From Rugamonas brunnea (GTDB lineage Bacteria; Pseudomonadota; Gammaproteobacteria; Burkholderiales; Burkholderiaceae_D): DNA of 64,000 nucleotides. A program made the translations under genes and the position numbers. Positions 7,993 to 20,808 of the stretch are shown one piece after another. The stretch covers positions 1-64,000 of the forward strand of contig NZ_JACEZT010000017.1 of the NCBI RefSeq assembly GCF_014042345.1, written 5' to 3'. The notes beneath the pieces are model-generated. The model worked only from the letters and a program-made list of their open reading frames with translations, did not search any database and was not told where the DNA came from. Positions within the stretch are counted from its first letter, which is position 1. The number at the start of each line of letters is the position of its first letter.

Positions 7993-10119
7993 TTAGACGA
8001 GGTGGAACACGGCCAGTACCATGTCGATCAACTTGATGCCCGCGAACGGCAGGATGACGCCGCCCACGCCGTAGATCCAGATGTTCCGGCGCAGCAGCGC
8101 GGCGGCGCCGATGGCGCGGTAGCGCACGCCCTTAAGCGCCAGCGGGATCAGGAACACGATGATAAGCGCGTTGAAGATCACGGCCGACATGATGGCCGAG
8201 TTGGGGCTGGCCAGGTGCATCACGTCCAACGCCTTCAAGGCCGGGTAGGTGCCCACGAAGGCGGCCGGGATGATGGCGAAGTACTTGGCGATGTCGTTGG
8301 CGATCGAGAACGTGGTCAGCGAGCCGCGCGTCATCAGCATCTGCTTGCCGATCTCCACGATCTCGAGCAGCTTGGTGGGGTTGGAATCGAGGTCCACCAT
8401 GTTGCCCGCCTCCTTGGCGGCCTGGGTGCCCGAGTTCATGGCCACGGCCACGTCGGCCTGGGCCAGCGCGGGGGCGTCGTTGGTGCCGTCGCCCGTCATG
8501 GCCACCAGCCGGCCTTCGGACTGATAGCTGCGGATCAGTTTCAGCTTGTCCTCCGGCGTGGCCTCGGCCAGGAAGTCGTCCACCCCGGCCTCGGCCGCGA
8601 TGGCCGCCGCCGTCAGCTTGTTGTCGCCCGTGATCATCACGGTCTTGATGCCCATGCGGCGCAGTTCCGCGAAGCGTTCCTTGATGCCGCCCTTGACGAT
8701 GTCCTTCAGCTCGACCACGCCCATCACGCGGCCGCCATCGACCACCACCAGCGGCGTGCTGCCGCGGCGCGACACGTCGTCCACGGTACGCGTCACCTCG
8801 GCCGGATACGGCATGCCCAGCGACTCGACGTGCTTTTTGACCGTGTCGGCCGCGCCCTTGCGCACCTGGCGATCGCCCACGTCCACCCCGCTCATGCGGG
8901 TGTTGGCGGAGAACGGCACGAAGGTGGCGTGCAGCGCGCCCATGTCGCGCTCGCGGATGTTGAAGCGCTGCTTGGCCAGCACCACGATGCTGCGCCCTTC
9001 CGGCGTCTCGTCTGCCAGCGAGGCCAGTTGCGCCACGTCGGCCAGCTGCTGCTCCGTCACGCCGGGCGCGGGGAAGAAGGCCGAGGCCTGGCGGTTGCCC
9101 AACGTGATGGTGCCCGTTTTATCGAGCAGCAGCACGTCGACGTCGCCGGCCGCCTCCACGGCGCGGCCCGAGGTGGCGATCACATTGGCCTGCATCATGC
9201 GGCTCATGCCGGCCACGCCGATGGCCGACAGCAGGCCGCCGATGGTGGTGGGGATCAGGCACACCAGCAGCGCGATCAGCACCGTGATGGAGATCGGGCT
9301 GCTGGCGATGCCGGCGGCGCGGGCCGCGTCCACCGAGAACAGCGAGAACGGCAGCAGCGTCAACGTCACCACCAAGAATACGATGGTGAGCGCCACCAGC
9401 AGGATGGTCAGCGCGATCTCGTTGGGGGTCTTCTGGCGCTTAGCGCCTTCCACCATGGAGATCATGCGGTCGAGGAAGGTCTCGCCGGGGTTAGCCGTCA
9501 CCTTCACCACCAGCCAGTCCGACAGCACGCGGGTGCCGCCGGTGACGGACGAGAAGTCGCCGCCCGATTCGCGGATCACGGGCGCCGATTCGCCCGTGAT
9601 GGCGCTCTCGTCGACCGAGGCCACGCCTTCGAGCACTTCGCCGTCGATGGGGATCACGTCGCCCGCTTCGACCAGAATAAAATTCCCCTTGCGCAGCTCG
9701 GTGGCAGCCAGCGGCGCCCAGGTTGCACCATGTTTTGGACTGGCCAGCTTCTTGGCCGTGACGGTCTGTTTCAGGCTGCGCAACGAGGCCGCCTGCGCCT
9801 TGCTGCGGCCCTCGGCCAGCGCCTCGGCAAAGTTCGCGAACAGCACGGTGAACCACAGCCAGACCGAGATCGCCAGGATGAAGCCGGACGGCGCCTCGCC
9901 CTGCCCCGCCAGCGACTGCGCGTACAGCAGCGTGGTGATGATGCTGCCCACGTAGACGACGAACATCACGGGGCTGCGCAACTGGGTGCGCGGGCTCAGT
10001 TTCCTGAACGCGTCCACGATGGCCGGCATCGCCAGCGCGGAATCGAGCAGCTTGAGCTTCCCGGCGGGCAGGTTGGTAAAGAGCGTCATCCCTTGTTGAG
10101 ATGTTTGTGTGTGTGACAT
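7993..10119 (-). CDS. kdpB: KdpB, potassium-transporting P-type ATPase subunit B
   Basis: This 708-aa P1A ATPase has the TGES actuator loop, phosphorylated D333 in DKTGTIT, the KGA nucleotide-binding segment, and TGDGTNDAPALAQADVAVAMNSGTQAAKEA. Together these are diagnostic of KdpB. It hydrolyses ATP to drive potassium import through KdpA. The N-terminus is slightly longer than in E. coli; an internal Met at residue 11 (MTLFTN) is an alternative start. It follows kdpA by 15 bases. Confidence 0.98.
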   Translation of the reverse strand: MSHTQTSQQGMTLFTNLPAGKLKLLDSALAMPAIVDAFRKLSPRTQLRSPVMFVVYVGSIITTLLYAQSLAGQGEAPSGFILAISVWLWFTVLFANFAEALAEGRSKAQAASLRSLKQTVTAKKLASPKHGATWAPLAATELRKGNFILVEAGDVIPIDGEVLEGVASVDESAITGESAPVIRESGGDFSSVTGGTRVLSDWLVVKVTANPGETFLDRMISMVEGAKRQKTPNEIALTILLVALTIVFLVVTLTLLPFSLFSVDAARAAGIASSPISITVLIALLVCLIPTTIGGLLSAIGVAGMSRMMQANVIATSGRAVEAAGDVDVLLLDKTGTITLGNRQASAFFPAPGVTEQQLADVAQLASLADETPEGRSIVVLAKQRFNIRERDMGALHATFVPFSANTRMSGVDVGDRQVRKGAADTVKKHVESLGMPYPAEVTRTVDDVSRRGSTPLVVVDGGRVMGVVELKDIVKGGIKERFAELRRMGIKTVMITGDNKLTAAAIAAEAGVDDFLAEATPEDKLKLIRSYQSEGRLVAMTGDGTNDAPALAQADVAVAMNSGTQAAKEAGNMVDLDSNPTKLLEIVEIGKQMLMTRGSLTTFSIANDIAKYFAIIPAAFVGTYPALKALDVMHLASPNSAIMSAVIFNALIIVFLIPLALKGVRYRAIGAAALLRRNIWIYGVGGVILPFAGIKLIDMVLAVFHLV

Positions 10120-10134
10120 CTTGAGCTCCTGAGA

Positions 10135-11952
10135 TTAACGGGCGAACAGCTGCAAGTGGTCGACCACAGGGCCGAGCGCCAGCGCCGGGACATAATTGAG
10201 CACGCCGACCAGCACCACCACGCTCACCAGCAAGCCGATGAAGATGGGGCCGTGGGTGGGCATGGTGCCGGCGTTGGCCTCCAACCGTTTTTTGCCGGCC
10301 AGCGAACCGGCGATGGCCAGGATGGGTACGATCATGGCGAAGCGGCCGAACCACATGGCGATGGCCAGCATGGTGTTGTAGAACGGCGTGTTTGCGGACA
10401 GGCCGGCGAAGGCGCTGCCGTTGTTGTTGGCGGCCGAGCTGAACGCGTACAGGATCTCCGAGAAGCCGTGCGCGCCGGGGTTGGCGAGGCCAGCCTTGCC
10501 GGCCGCCGTCAGCACGGCGATGGCGGTGCCGGCCAGCACCAGCGTGGGCGTGACGAGGATGGCGATCGAGGTCATCTTCATTTCGTACGACTGGATCTTC
10601 TTGCCCAGATATTCCGGGGTGCGACCTATCATCAGGCCGGCGATGAACACGGCCAGGATGGCGAAGATCAGCATGCCGTACAGGCCCGAGCCCACGCCAC
10701 CGAAGATCACTTCGCCAAACTGGATCAGCAGCATGGGGATCATGCCCCCCAAGGGCATGAACGAGTCGTGCATGGCATTGACGGCGCCGCACGAGGCGGC
10801 CGTGGTGACGGCGGCGAACAGGGTCGAGGCGCTGATGCCGAAGCGGGTTTCCTTGCCTTCCATGTTGCCGCCGGCCTGCAGGGCGCTCATCTGCTGGTCC
10901 ACGCCCAGCGCCTGCAGCGCCGGGTGGGCTTGCTGCTCGGCGCCCATCACGGCCACGGTGCAGACGACGAACAGCAGCGTCATCGCGGCCAACACGGCCC
11001 AACCCTGGCGCAGGTCGCCCACCATGCGGCCGAACGCGAAGCACAGGCCGGCCGGGATGAGGAAGATGGCAATCATCTGGAAGAAGTTGGCCAGCGGCGT
11101 GGGGTTCTCGTACGGGTGGGCGGAGTTGGCGTTGAAGAAGCCGCCACCATTCGTGCCCAGCATCTTGATCGCCTCCTGCGACGCGACCGGGCCCATGGCG
11201 AGGGTCTGGGTGGTGGCCGTCAGCGTCTCCGTGACCGGCTCGCCCTTGGCATCCTTCAGCGGCTGGCCGTCGGCGCCAGCTTTCGGCTGGGTGTAGGTGA
11301 CGGGGTCGAGCAAGGTCACCTCCTTGTAGGCCGAGAAGTTCTGGATCGCGCCCTGCCCCACCAGGAAAACGGCGAACAGCAGCGACAGCGGCAGCAGCAC
11401 GTACAGCGTGGAGCGGGTGAGGTCGACCCAGAAGTTGCCGATCGATTTGGCCGAGCGCGACGAGAAGCCGCGGATCAGCGCGAACGCGACGGCGATGCCA
11501 GTGGCGGCCGAGAAGAAGTTCTGGCCCGCCAGCGCCAGCATCTGGGTCAGGTAGCTCATGGCCTGTTCGCCGCTATAGCCTTGCCAGTTGGTGTTGGAAA
11601 TGAAGCTGACGGCCGTGTTGAAGGCCGAATCCGGGCTGACATTGGCCATGGCCTGTGGATTCAGGGGCAGCCATTGCTGCACGCGCTGCAAGCCATACAC
11701 GGCCAGCGCGCCCAGCGCGTTAAACGCCAGCAGGGCCACGGCATAGGCTTTCCAGCCCTGGCCTTCGACCTTGCCGTCTTTTCCGGCGATGCCGGCGGCG
11801 CGGTACAGCAGTTGTTCCACCTTGCCCAGCCAGCCCAGTCCGGGGACGGCCGCGCCGTCGCCCACACGCGCCAGCACGATGCCCAAGGGGTAGGCCAGCG
11901 CCAGCAGCACGACGAGGAACAGCACCAGCAGCATCAGCGATTGCATGGTCAT
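10135..11952 (-). CDS. kdpA: KdpA, potassium-transporting ATPase channel subunit
   Basis: This 605-aa polytopic membrane protein carries the four pore-loop regions of the SKT superfamily, including SNTNWQGYSGE, LGTNGGGFFNANSAHPYENP and SCGAVNAMHDSFMPLGG. It selects and conducts potassium in the KdpFABC complex. The start is ATG 11952 because its A is the last base of the kdpF stop (TGATG) and GGAGG lies 7 bases upstream; ATG 11946 is possible. Two extra periplasmic residues blocks (YTQPKAGADGQPLKDAKGEP) form a Lys/Gly-rich loop. Confidence 0.98.
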   Translation of the reverse strand: MTMQSLMLLVLFLVVLLALAYPLGIVLARVGDGAAVPGLGWLGKVEQLLYRAAGIAGKDGKVEGQGWKAYAVALLAFNALGALAVYGLQRVQQWLPLNPQAMANVSPDSAFNTAVSFISNTNWQGYSGEQAMSYLTQMLALAGQNFFSAATGIAVAFALIRGFSSRSAKSIGNFWVDLTRSTLYVLLPLSLLFAVFLVGQGAIQNFSAYKEVTLLDPVTYTQPKAGADGQPLKDAKGEPVTETLTATTQTLAMGPVASQEAIKMLGTNGGGFFNANSAHPYENPTPLANFFQMIAIFLIPAGLCFAFGRMVGDLRQGWAVLAAMTLLFVVCTVAVMGAEQQAHPALQALGVDQQMSALQAGGNMEGKETRFGISASTLFAAVTTAASCGAVNAMHDSFMPLGGMIPMLLIQFGEVIFGGVGSGLYGMLIFAILAVFIAGLMIGRTPEYLGKKIQSYEMKMTSIAILVTPTLVLAGTAIAVLTAAGKAGLANPGAHGFSEILYAFSSAANNNGSAFAGLSANTPFYNTMLAIAMWFGRFAMIVPILAIAGSLAGKKRLEANAGTMPTHGPIFIGLLVSVVVLVGVLNYVPALALGPVVDHLQLFAR

Positions 11953-12041
11953 CACAGGTCCTCCGCTTTCAACAGCGCGAGCACCAGGTAGACCAGCAGA
12001 CCGGCAGAGGCCAGCGCGCCGATCACATAGAAGGTGTTCAT
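11952..12041 (-). CDS. kdpF: KdpF, small membrane subunit (29 aa)
   Basis: The reading frame from ATG 12041 encodes 29 residues beginning MNTFYVIGALASAGLLVYLV and ending LKAEDL. It is one hydrophobic helix with a short acidic tail, the size and shape of KdpF, which stabilises the KdpABC complex in the inner membrane. The stop overlaps the kdpA start (TGATG), and the start overlaps the stop of the preceding 30-aa frame (ATGA). It is short enough to be missed by most gene callers. Confidence 0.88.
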   Translation of the reverse strand: MNTFYVIGALASAGLLVYLVLALLKAEDL

Positions 12042-12130
12042 TGCCGGCCTCCCAGCTTGTCGCAGCCGGCGGCAAAGGCCACCGTCACGGCCAGCAAGGC
12101 CACGATCGCACCCACAAAAACGATATCCAT
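12038..12130 (-). CDS. 30-aa putative membrane peptide at the head of the kdp operon
   Basis: The reading frame from ATG 12130 encodes 30 residues beginning MDIVFVGAIVALLAVTVAFA and ending with a short charged tail (CDKLGGRQ). It predicts one membrane helix of KdpF-like size. Its stop overlaps the kdpF start in ATGA, and its ATG follows a GAGGGG-like ribosome binding site. It is therefore translationally coupled into kdpFABC. Comparable tiny frames precede kdpF in some proteobacterial kdp operons, as far as I recall; the function is unknown. Confidence 0.6.
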   Translation of the reverse strand: MDIVFVGAIVALLAVTVAFAAGCDKLGGRQ

Positions 12131-12189
12131 TTCGCCCCTCACGAGTCTTGTTTTGACAGTGAGCAGGTTATCGGGATCGGTCTAAAAGT

Positions 12190-12218
12190 GGTGTAAAGAC
12201 TCAGGGATGGGGTGTAAA
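12190..12218 (-). promoter_or_regulatory. Candidate KdpE-binding direct repeat upstream of kdp
   Basis: GGTGTAAA occurs at 12190-12197 and again at 12211-12218, exactly 21 bp apart (two helical turns), in the 110 bases upstream of the first kdp frame. Flanking bases extend the match to GGTGTAAAGA and GGTGTAAACA. The spacing suits a dimer of an OmpR-family activator such as KdpE. Assignment to KdpE is by position only. Confidence 0.45.
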
Positions 12219-12240
12219 CAAGCCGTAAAAATCCCCCCTG

Positions 12241-12298
12241 TGGGGTCAGGTCCAACATTCATACCTGAGCTTGTGTATGAATGTTGGACCTGACCCCA
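12241..12298. repeat. Palindrome, GGGGTCAGG family, copy 2
   Basis: Perfect 24-base arms (12241-12264 and 12275-12298) flank a 10-base loop. The outer part is TGGGGTCAGGTCC, shared with the other copies; the inner part AACATTCATAC differs but is self-complementary. It lies between the 3' end of the ArsR gene and the kdp promoter and could terminate the ArsR transcript. Confidence 0.88.
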
Positions 12299-12306
12299 TT
12301 CGAGGG

Positions 12307-12684
12307 CTAGTCGTCTTTCTCGACAAAGCGCTTGAGACGGGACAGCGCCAGCTCCCATTCGCGGCCGATGGCGTCGAGCGCGCGGCTGGCGTCGTTGATG
12401 CTGGCCGGGTCCAGTTGCCACAGGCGCTCGCGCCCCAGACGGATGTCGCTGACGACGCCCGCCTCGGCCAGCACGTTGAGGTGCTTGGTGACGCCCTGGC
12501 GGCTGATGTCCGTGCCCTGGGTCAGCTGCGCGATCGACAGCGCGCCGCCGGCGCTGAGCACCGACACCAGTTTCAAACGGGTGGGATCGCCCAACGCGGC
12601 GAACACGTGGGCCAGCGATGGCTCAGGCGCGGAGGCCCCGCCTCCGCCTGCCTTGCCGTGGTGATGCGTACTATTGGGTGACAT
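12307..12684 (-). CDS. ArsR-family winged-helix transcriptional regulator
   Basis: This 125-aa ArsR-type HTH protein contains FAALGDPTRLKLVSVL and the recognition-helix region SRQGVTKHLNVLAEAGVV. The N-terminus is His/Gly-rich (HHHGKAGGGGA). I chose ATG 12684 (MSPN), which overlaps the 3' end of the upstream SRPBCC gene by 14 bases; a start at 12696 is possible. ArsR regulators paired with SRPBCC/AHSA1 proteins form a common two-gene unit, in which the regulator usually controls the pair. No metal-binding Cys pair is visible. Confidence 0.9.
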   Translation of the reverse strand: MSPNSTHHHGKAGGGGASAPEPSLAHVFAALGDPTRLKLVSVLSAGGALSIAQLTQGTDISRQGVTKHLNVLAEAGVVSDIRLGRERLWQLDPASINDASRALDAIGREWELALSRLKRFVEKDD

Positions 12685-13138
12685 AGCGTTCCACATTCTT
12701 GAGCTGGTACTCCCAGCCGCCCGAGTGCATCTCGAACGCCTTGCGCCGGCGATGCTGCGGGATGCTGTCGAAGCCCGTCTCCACCACCGTCAGCAGGATG
12801 CCCTTGCCGGGGGCGTCCTTGAGCGTGAAAGTGACCAGCGTGGGCTGCTCCTGGGTGTAGTCGATGGTCTGGTCCATCGGGTAGGGATGCCAGCGGAACG
12901 ACAGCAGGTCCTGCGGCTCGATGCGGTCGAGCACCACGTCCAGGAAGATGTGTTCCATGCCCTCGGAGGTCATGCGCCCGCGCGCGCGCTGGCCGGGCTT
13001 GAAGCTCTGGCCCGCCATGTCGGCGCCGAACCAGACGCCGAATTGTTCGGCGTCCGACAGGGCGCGCCACACGCGCTCGCGGCTGGCGTTGATCAGGATG
13101 CTGCGTTCGATACGGTCGGTTTCCGTTGCGGTAGTCAT
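12671..13138 (-). CDS. SRPBCC / AHSA1-domain protein
   Basis: This 155-aa protein has the START-like AHSA1 fold: N-terminal IERSILINASRERVWRALSDAEQFGVWFG, a central strand region FRWHPYPMD, and a C-terminal helix GGWEYQLKNVERYV. Such proteins bind hydrophobic ligands; the true ligand is unknown. The start at 13138 is set by an AAGGAG ribosome binding site 9-10 bases upstream and excludes an in-frame extension to 13267. It is the first gene of the pair with the ArsR regulator. Confidence 0.9.
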   Translation of the reverse strand: MTTATETDRIERSILINASRERVWRALSDAEQFGVWFGADMAGQSFKPGQRARGRMTSEGMEHIFLDVVLDRIEPQDLLSFRWHPYPMDQTIDYTQEQPTLVTFTLKDAPGKGILLTVVETGFDSIPQHRRRKAFEMHSGGWEYQLKNVERYVTQ

Positions 13139-13298
13139 GCTGCGGTTCTCCTTTCCATTCGTCTGCGGTTGATATGCAACCACATGGCTGCAAGAACAGC
13201 ATAGGTCACGCACCGGAGAAATGCAACCATTTAGTTGCGCATGATGAGGACGGCAAGAGCGCAACAAAGCGGCAGAACGGCATAGAGAAAGCGGCCGC

Positions 13299-14120
13299 TC
13301 AGGCCATGCCCATCAGCTTCTTGATGGTGGCTCGCAGCAGCGGATCGGTCGCCGGCAGATCGAGTATCCCTTCCACGCCCGCGTCGCTGCCTTTGCGCGC
13401 GTCGTACACGAACGGCGGCGCCACCAGCACCACCACAGCCGGCTGCAGCGGGCCGCCGCTGGCGCGCAGTTCGGTGCACAGCAGATAGGGATCGAGATGC
13501 ATGGCCGTATGGATCAGTGCCACGGACACGGCCCGCGCACCGCAGGTGAGCACCGCCTCCTTCTCGCTGCCGGCCCATTCCACGGGAATGCCCAGCGGCT
13601 GCAGCAGCTTGCCCAGGTGGGTGGCGAAGGTGGCATTGTGGTCCACCACCAGCACCGTGCCTCGCGCGGGCTGGCGGCGCATGGCCGCGTAGTCGGCCGG
13701 ATCGGTCAGGTCCAGGTCCAGCCGTTCGCGCCGGCGCCGCTCGGGCAGCGGCGGCATGCCCGCCGCCGTCAGCTTGGCCATGGCGTCGGCGCGGCGGGCC
13801 ACCAGCTGCGCCAGCTCCGCGTACACTGCGTCCCAGTCCAGCGGCCGCTCCAGGTTGGGGTAAGGCAGGGCCAGCGCCGGCGTGCCCAGGATCAGGGCCG
13901 GACGCAGGGCGCCGGCCGTCAGCGCCGACAGCGCCGCCAGTGCCTTGAGGTCGTCGCCGTTGGCGATCAACAGGTCCGGCTCTTGCAAACTGTGTTCGGA
14001 CAGGCAAAAATACGCCGGCCCCGGGCCGGGGGCGCACGCCAGCTGGGCCGCCAGGGTCTGCGCCTCGTCCGGCGCGAAGCCGAGCAGGCGCACGGCGAAG
14101 GGGAAATGCTCGGTTGCCAT
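13299..14120 (-). CDS. Receiver-like protein with degenerate phosphorylation site
   Basis: This 273-aa soluble protein has a C-terminal half (about residues 152-270) that follows the CheY fold: VLVVDHNATFATHLGKLLQPLGIPVEWAGSE. The expected acceptor strand reads VALIHTAMHLDPY, with no Asp at the usual place, and the acidic pocket is DH rather than DD. It therefore looks like a pseudo-receiver that cannot be phosphorylated in the usual way. The N-terminal half is a second alpha/beta region without a recognised family. It is divergent from parE; no kinase is near. Confidence 0.65.
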   Translation of the reverse strand: MATEHFPFAVRLLGFAPDEAQTLAAQLACAPGPGPAYFCLSEHSLQEPDLLIANGDDLKALAALSALTAGALRPALILGTPALALPYPNLERPLDWDAVYAELAQLVARRADAMAKLTAAGMPPLPERRRRERLDLDLTDPADYAAMRRQPARGTVLVVDHNATFATHLGKLLQPLGIPVEWAGSEKEAVLTCGARAVSVALIHTAMHLDPYLLCTELRASGGPLQPAVVVLVAPPFVYDARKGSDAGVEGILDLPATDPLLRATIKKLMGMA

Positions 14121-14274
14121 AGGATTTGGAGAGCTTTTTTCCTATTTAACCACAGTTTGTGCCCCATCCCGGCCGTGCGAATACCACCTCGGCGGCCCGT
14201 TGAGGATAGAATACGCAGGCGTTTGCATAAACCTGTACATAAACCCAGTATCGAATTGACAAGCCTGACCACGT

Positions 14275-16272
<1,998 letters not shown>

Positions 16273-16298
16273 TCCCCCGAATACACAACGACTAGACC

Positions 16299-18644
<2,346 letters not shown>

Positions 18645-18661
18645 TCCACCGTCAAAAAAAC

Positions 18662-18723
18662 AAACCGGGGTCAGGTCATGCGATCACGCAAGATGCGTGA
18701 GCGCATGACCTGACCCCGGTTTT
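18662..18723. repeat. Palindrome, GGGGTCAGG family, copy 3 (parC terminator)
   Basis: The outer arms AAACCGGGGTCAGGTCATGCG (first 20 bases given by position 18662-18682) pair with 18702-18722. An inner stem TCACGC/GCGTGA (18684-18689 and 18695-18700) encloses AAGAT. One A/G mismatch separates outer and inner stems. It is preceded by seven A and followed by seven T, so it can serve as an intrinsic terminator for parC and for the convergent gene ending at 18743. Confidence 0.88.
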
Positions 18724-18742
18724 TTTACGACGCGCGGGCGGC

Positions 18743-19123
18743 TTACTTCATCGCGTCCGGCTGCTCGGCCTTGGCGACCTTGGTGCGGTGGTGCTTGGCC
18801 TTGGTCTTGGCTTTCGCTTGCGTGGCCTCCGGCTTGGCGTCCATGGCCGTCTGGTCAGCCTGCGCGGCCGCCTTCATGTCGGTCGCGTCGGCCTTGACGG
18901 CGGCGGCGTTGGCGTCCATCTGGGCGGCGGGCGCGGCTTGCGCTTCGGTGGCCGGAGCTGCGGGTGCGGCAGGCGCCATTGGTGCCGCAGCCGCTGCGGC
19001 CGGCGCGGCGGCCGGTGCTGCGGCTGGGGCGGCGTCCGTTTGCGGTGCAGCAGGCGCCTGGGCGTAGGCGGCGGTGGCCAGCACGGAGGCCAGCAGGGCG
19101 GTCATCAGCTTAGTCATCTTCAC
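18743..19123 (-). CDS. Exported Ala/Pro-rich low-complexity protein
   Basis: This 126-aa protein has a signal peptide (about residues 1-22, ending AAYAQ). A long Ala/Pro tract (AAPAAAPAAAP-type repeats, about 25-65) follows, then an Ala/Asp/Met/Gln region, and a basic C-terminus (KAKTKAKHHRTKVAKAEQ). It has no enzymatic motif. Similar proteins are common in Oxalobacteraceae, but I know no function. The ribosome binding site AAAGGAG precedes ATG 19123. It is read convergently to parC. Confidence 0.75.
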   Translation of the reverse strand: MKMTKLMTALLASVLATAAYAQAPAAPQTDAAPAAAPAAAPAAAAAAPMAPAAPAAPATEAQAAPAAQMDANAAAVKADATDMKAAAQADQTAMDAKPEATQAKAKTKAKHHRTKVAKAEQPDAMK

Positions 19124-19232
19124 TCCTTTTTAAGGTTCGGTTAAGCGAAGTGCAGGTTAAGGGTCGCACTGTTGCCGCTCTGTGCGTTACATAACCAAGC
19201 TCGACAATTTCCTGCCGGCAGCGCCCGCCCCG

Positions 19233-20684
19233 TCAGTGTGGCGCGGGCCGCGAATACAGGTCGATGATGGTGCTGATGGCGTCCTGGCACACGGTGCAGA
19301 ATTGCTCGCTGCGGTCGAACATCATGCACTGCAGCTGCGGGCGATAGTAGCCGGTCGCCTCGTAATTGGCGCCCTCGAACGCGCCCACCGCATGCCGGTT
19401 GGGCGCGCGCGAAAACAGCTCCTCCTCATGCGCCAGTTCGCGTTTGAACAGCGCGCTCATCTCGGACTCGGGCCGCTGCGCCTTGCGCAAGGCCACCCGC
19501 TGCTGCTGGATGTCACGCGAATAGGCTTCGAACTCCGCCTTCGGCCACGGCGTGGGCAGCGCCGTTCCCGCCGCCACGAACTTCTTCCACTTCACATTGG
19601 CCGGATCACGCAGGGCCGTGGCGTTCGGCTCCCACGGCTCGACCCTCGCGCCGCTGGGTTGGTACACGGCCGGCGACGTGTAGTACTCGTCGGCCAGACC
19701 GGCGAAATGGTGGCCGAATTCGTGGATGAACAAATACTTGGCCCAGTCGCTGTTGGCGGCCGCCGTACTGAACTGGCCGAAGATGCCGCCCCCGCCATAG
19801 GTGTCGTTGTTGACGATGATCTCGATGAATTCGTAGGGCGCGTTCTGCGCCAGTTCGCGCAGGGCGCGGTTGTCGGTGGCCAGCACATAGCGCTCGCTGC
19901 CGAAAATGTCGTAGCGCGTGCCGAGGCGCGAGGCGTGATGCACGCCGGTGGATGGGCGCGAGACACCCGATTCCGGCGTCGGCGCGGCCAGCGCCCACAC
20001 GTTGAAGTCACCGGCCCGCTCGCGGAACGGCGACACGGAGAACAGCTGATCGGCCATGCGGCGCGCCGTCGCTTCGAACTTCTTCATTTCACCGGCCGTG
20101 TAGCCGTCGCCCAGGATCAGCAGGTCCACCTTGTCGGGCGACGGGCCGCTCACGCGGATGGGGATGGGGCGCAGCGCCGACGGTTCCTGCTTGCGCACCA
20201 CGTCCGGCGCGTCCGGGTCCAGCTCCGTGCTCCAGGCCAGCGTGAAGGCGTTGTTCTCGTCGCGCTTGAGGATGCGCACGGTGACGGCGTGGTCAGGCTT
20301 GGGGAAGCGCACCGACTCCTCGAAGCCGCGATTGACCTTCTCCGCCTCGGCCGTCGAACGCCACTCGTTGAACACGGTGGAAAAGCCGCGCGAGTACAGC
20401 AACTTGCCGCTGGCCTTGTCCACCACTTCCACCTTGTTGACGCCACGATCCGTGTCGTCCACCGTGCGCGCCATGTTGCCCGGCCACGGCAGCGGTTCGA
20501 TCACGACGCGCTCGATGGCGTACTGCTCGGTACTGGCGTTGCCAGTGTGCAGGTAGTCGAGGCGTAGGGTGGCGGGTGCGGGGGCTTGCGCGGCAAAGGC
20601 GGCAGCGACGGGCAGCGTGACGGCGCAAGCCAGCGCGGCAGCCAGCACACGGCGCGTGGCGGAATAAGGGAGGCAAAAATTCAT
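19233..20684 (-). CDS. Secreted M64-family metallopeptidase
   Basis: This 483-aa protein has a signal peptide (about residues 1-32, LAAALACAVTLPVAAAFAAQ). Its zinc motif HEFGHHFAGLADEY starts at H321. The HExGH...GLxDEY pattern is that of peptidase family M64 (IgA-peptidase-like). Two Cys in CMMFDRSEQFCTVCQ near the C-terminus suit an exported protein. ATG 20684 is favoured by AGGAG 5 bases upstream over an in-frame ATG at 20708. Substrates are unknown; it probably acts in the periplasm or outside the cell. Confidence 0.88.
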   Translation of the reverse strand: MNFCLPYSATRRVLAAALACAVTLPVAAAFAAQAPAPATLRLDYLHTGNASTEQYAIERVVIEPLPWPGNMARTVDDTDRGVNKVEVVDKASGKLLYSRGFSTVFNEWRSTAEAEKVNRGFEESVRFPKPDHAVTVRILKRDENNAFTLAWSTELDPDAPDVVRKQEPSALRPIPIRVSGPSPDKVDLLILGDGYTAGEMKKFEATARRMADQLFSVSPFRERAGDFNVWALAAPTPESGVSRPSTGVHHASRLGTRYDIFGSERYVLATDNRALRELAQNAPYEFIEIIVNNDTYGGGGIFGQFSTAAANSDWAKYLFIHEFGHHFAGLADEYYTSPAVYQPSGARVEPWEPNATALRDPANVKWKKFVAAGTALPTPWPKAEFEAYSRDIQQQRVALRKAQRPESEMSALFKRELAHEEELFSRAPNRHAVGAFEGANYEATGYYRPQLQCMMFDRSEQFCTVCQDAISTIIDLYSRPAPH

Positions 20685-20808
20685 GGCGGCTCCTGGAGAC
20701 GGATTCAATCGGCAAGTGGGCCGTATTGTAAATCCGTCGTTGCCTTCCGGACGCCGGGGACGAGGAAAAAAGCGGGCGACCCGCGATGGTCGCGCCGCCC
20801 TATTGGTA

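Noticed and set aside
7951..10116. A 721-codon plus-strand frame opposite kdpB
   Set aside because: It is the shadow of a full-length KdpB carrying all catalytic motifs. It has no ribosome binding site and no recognisable domain.
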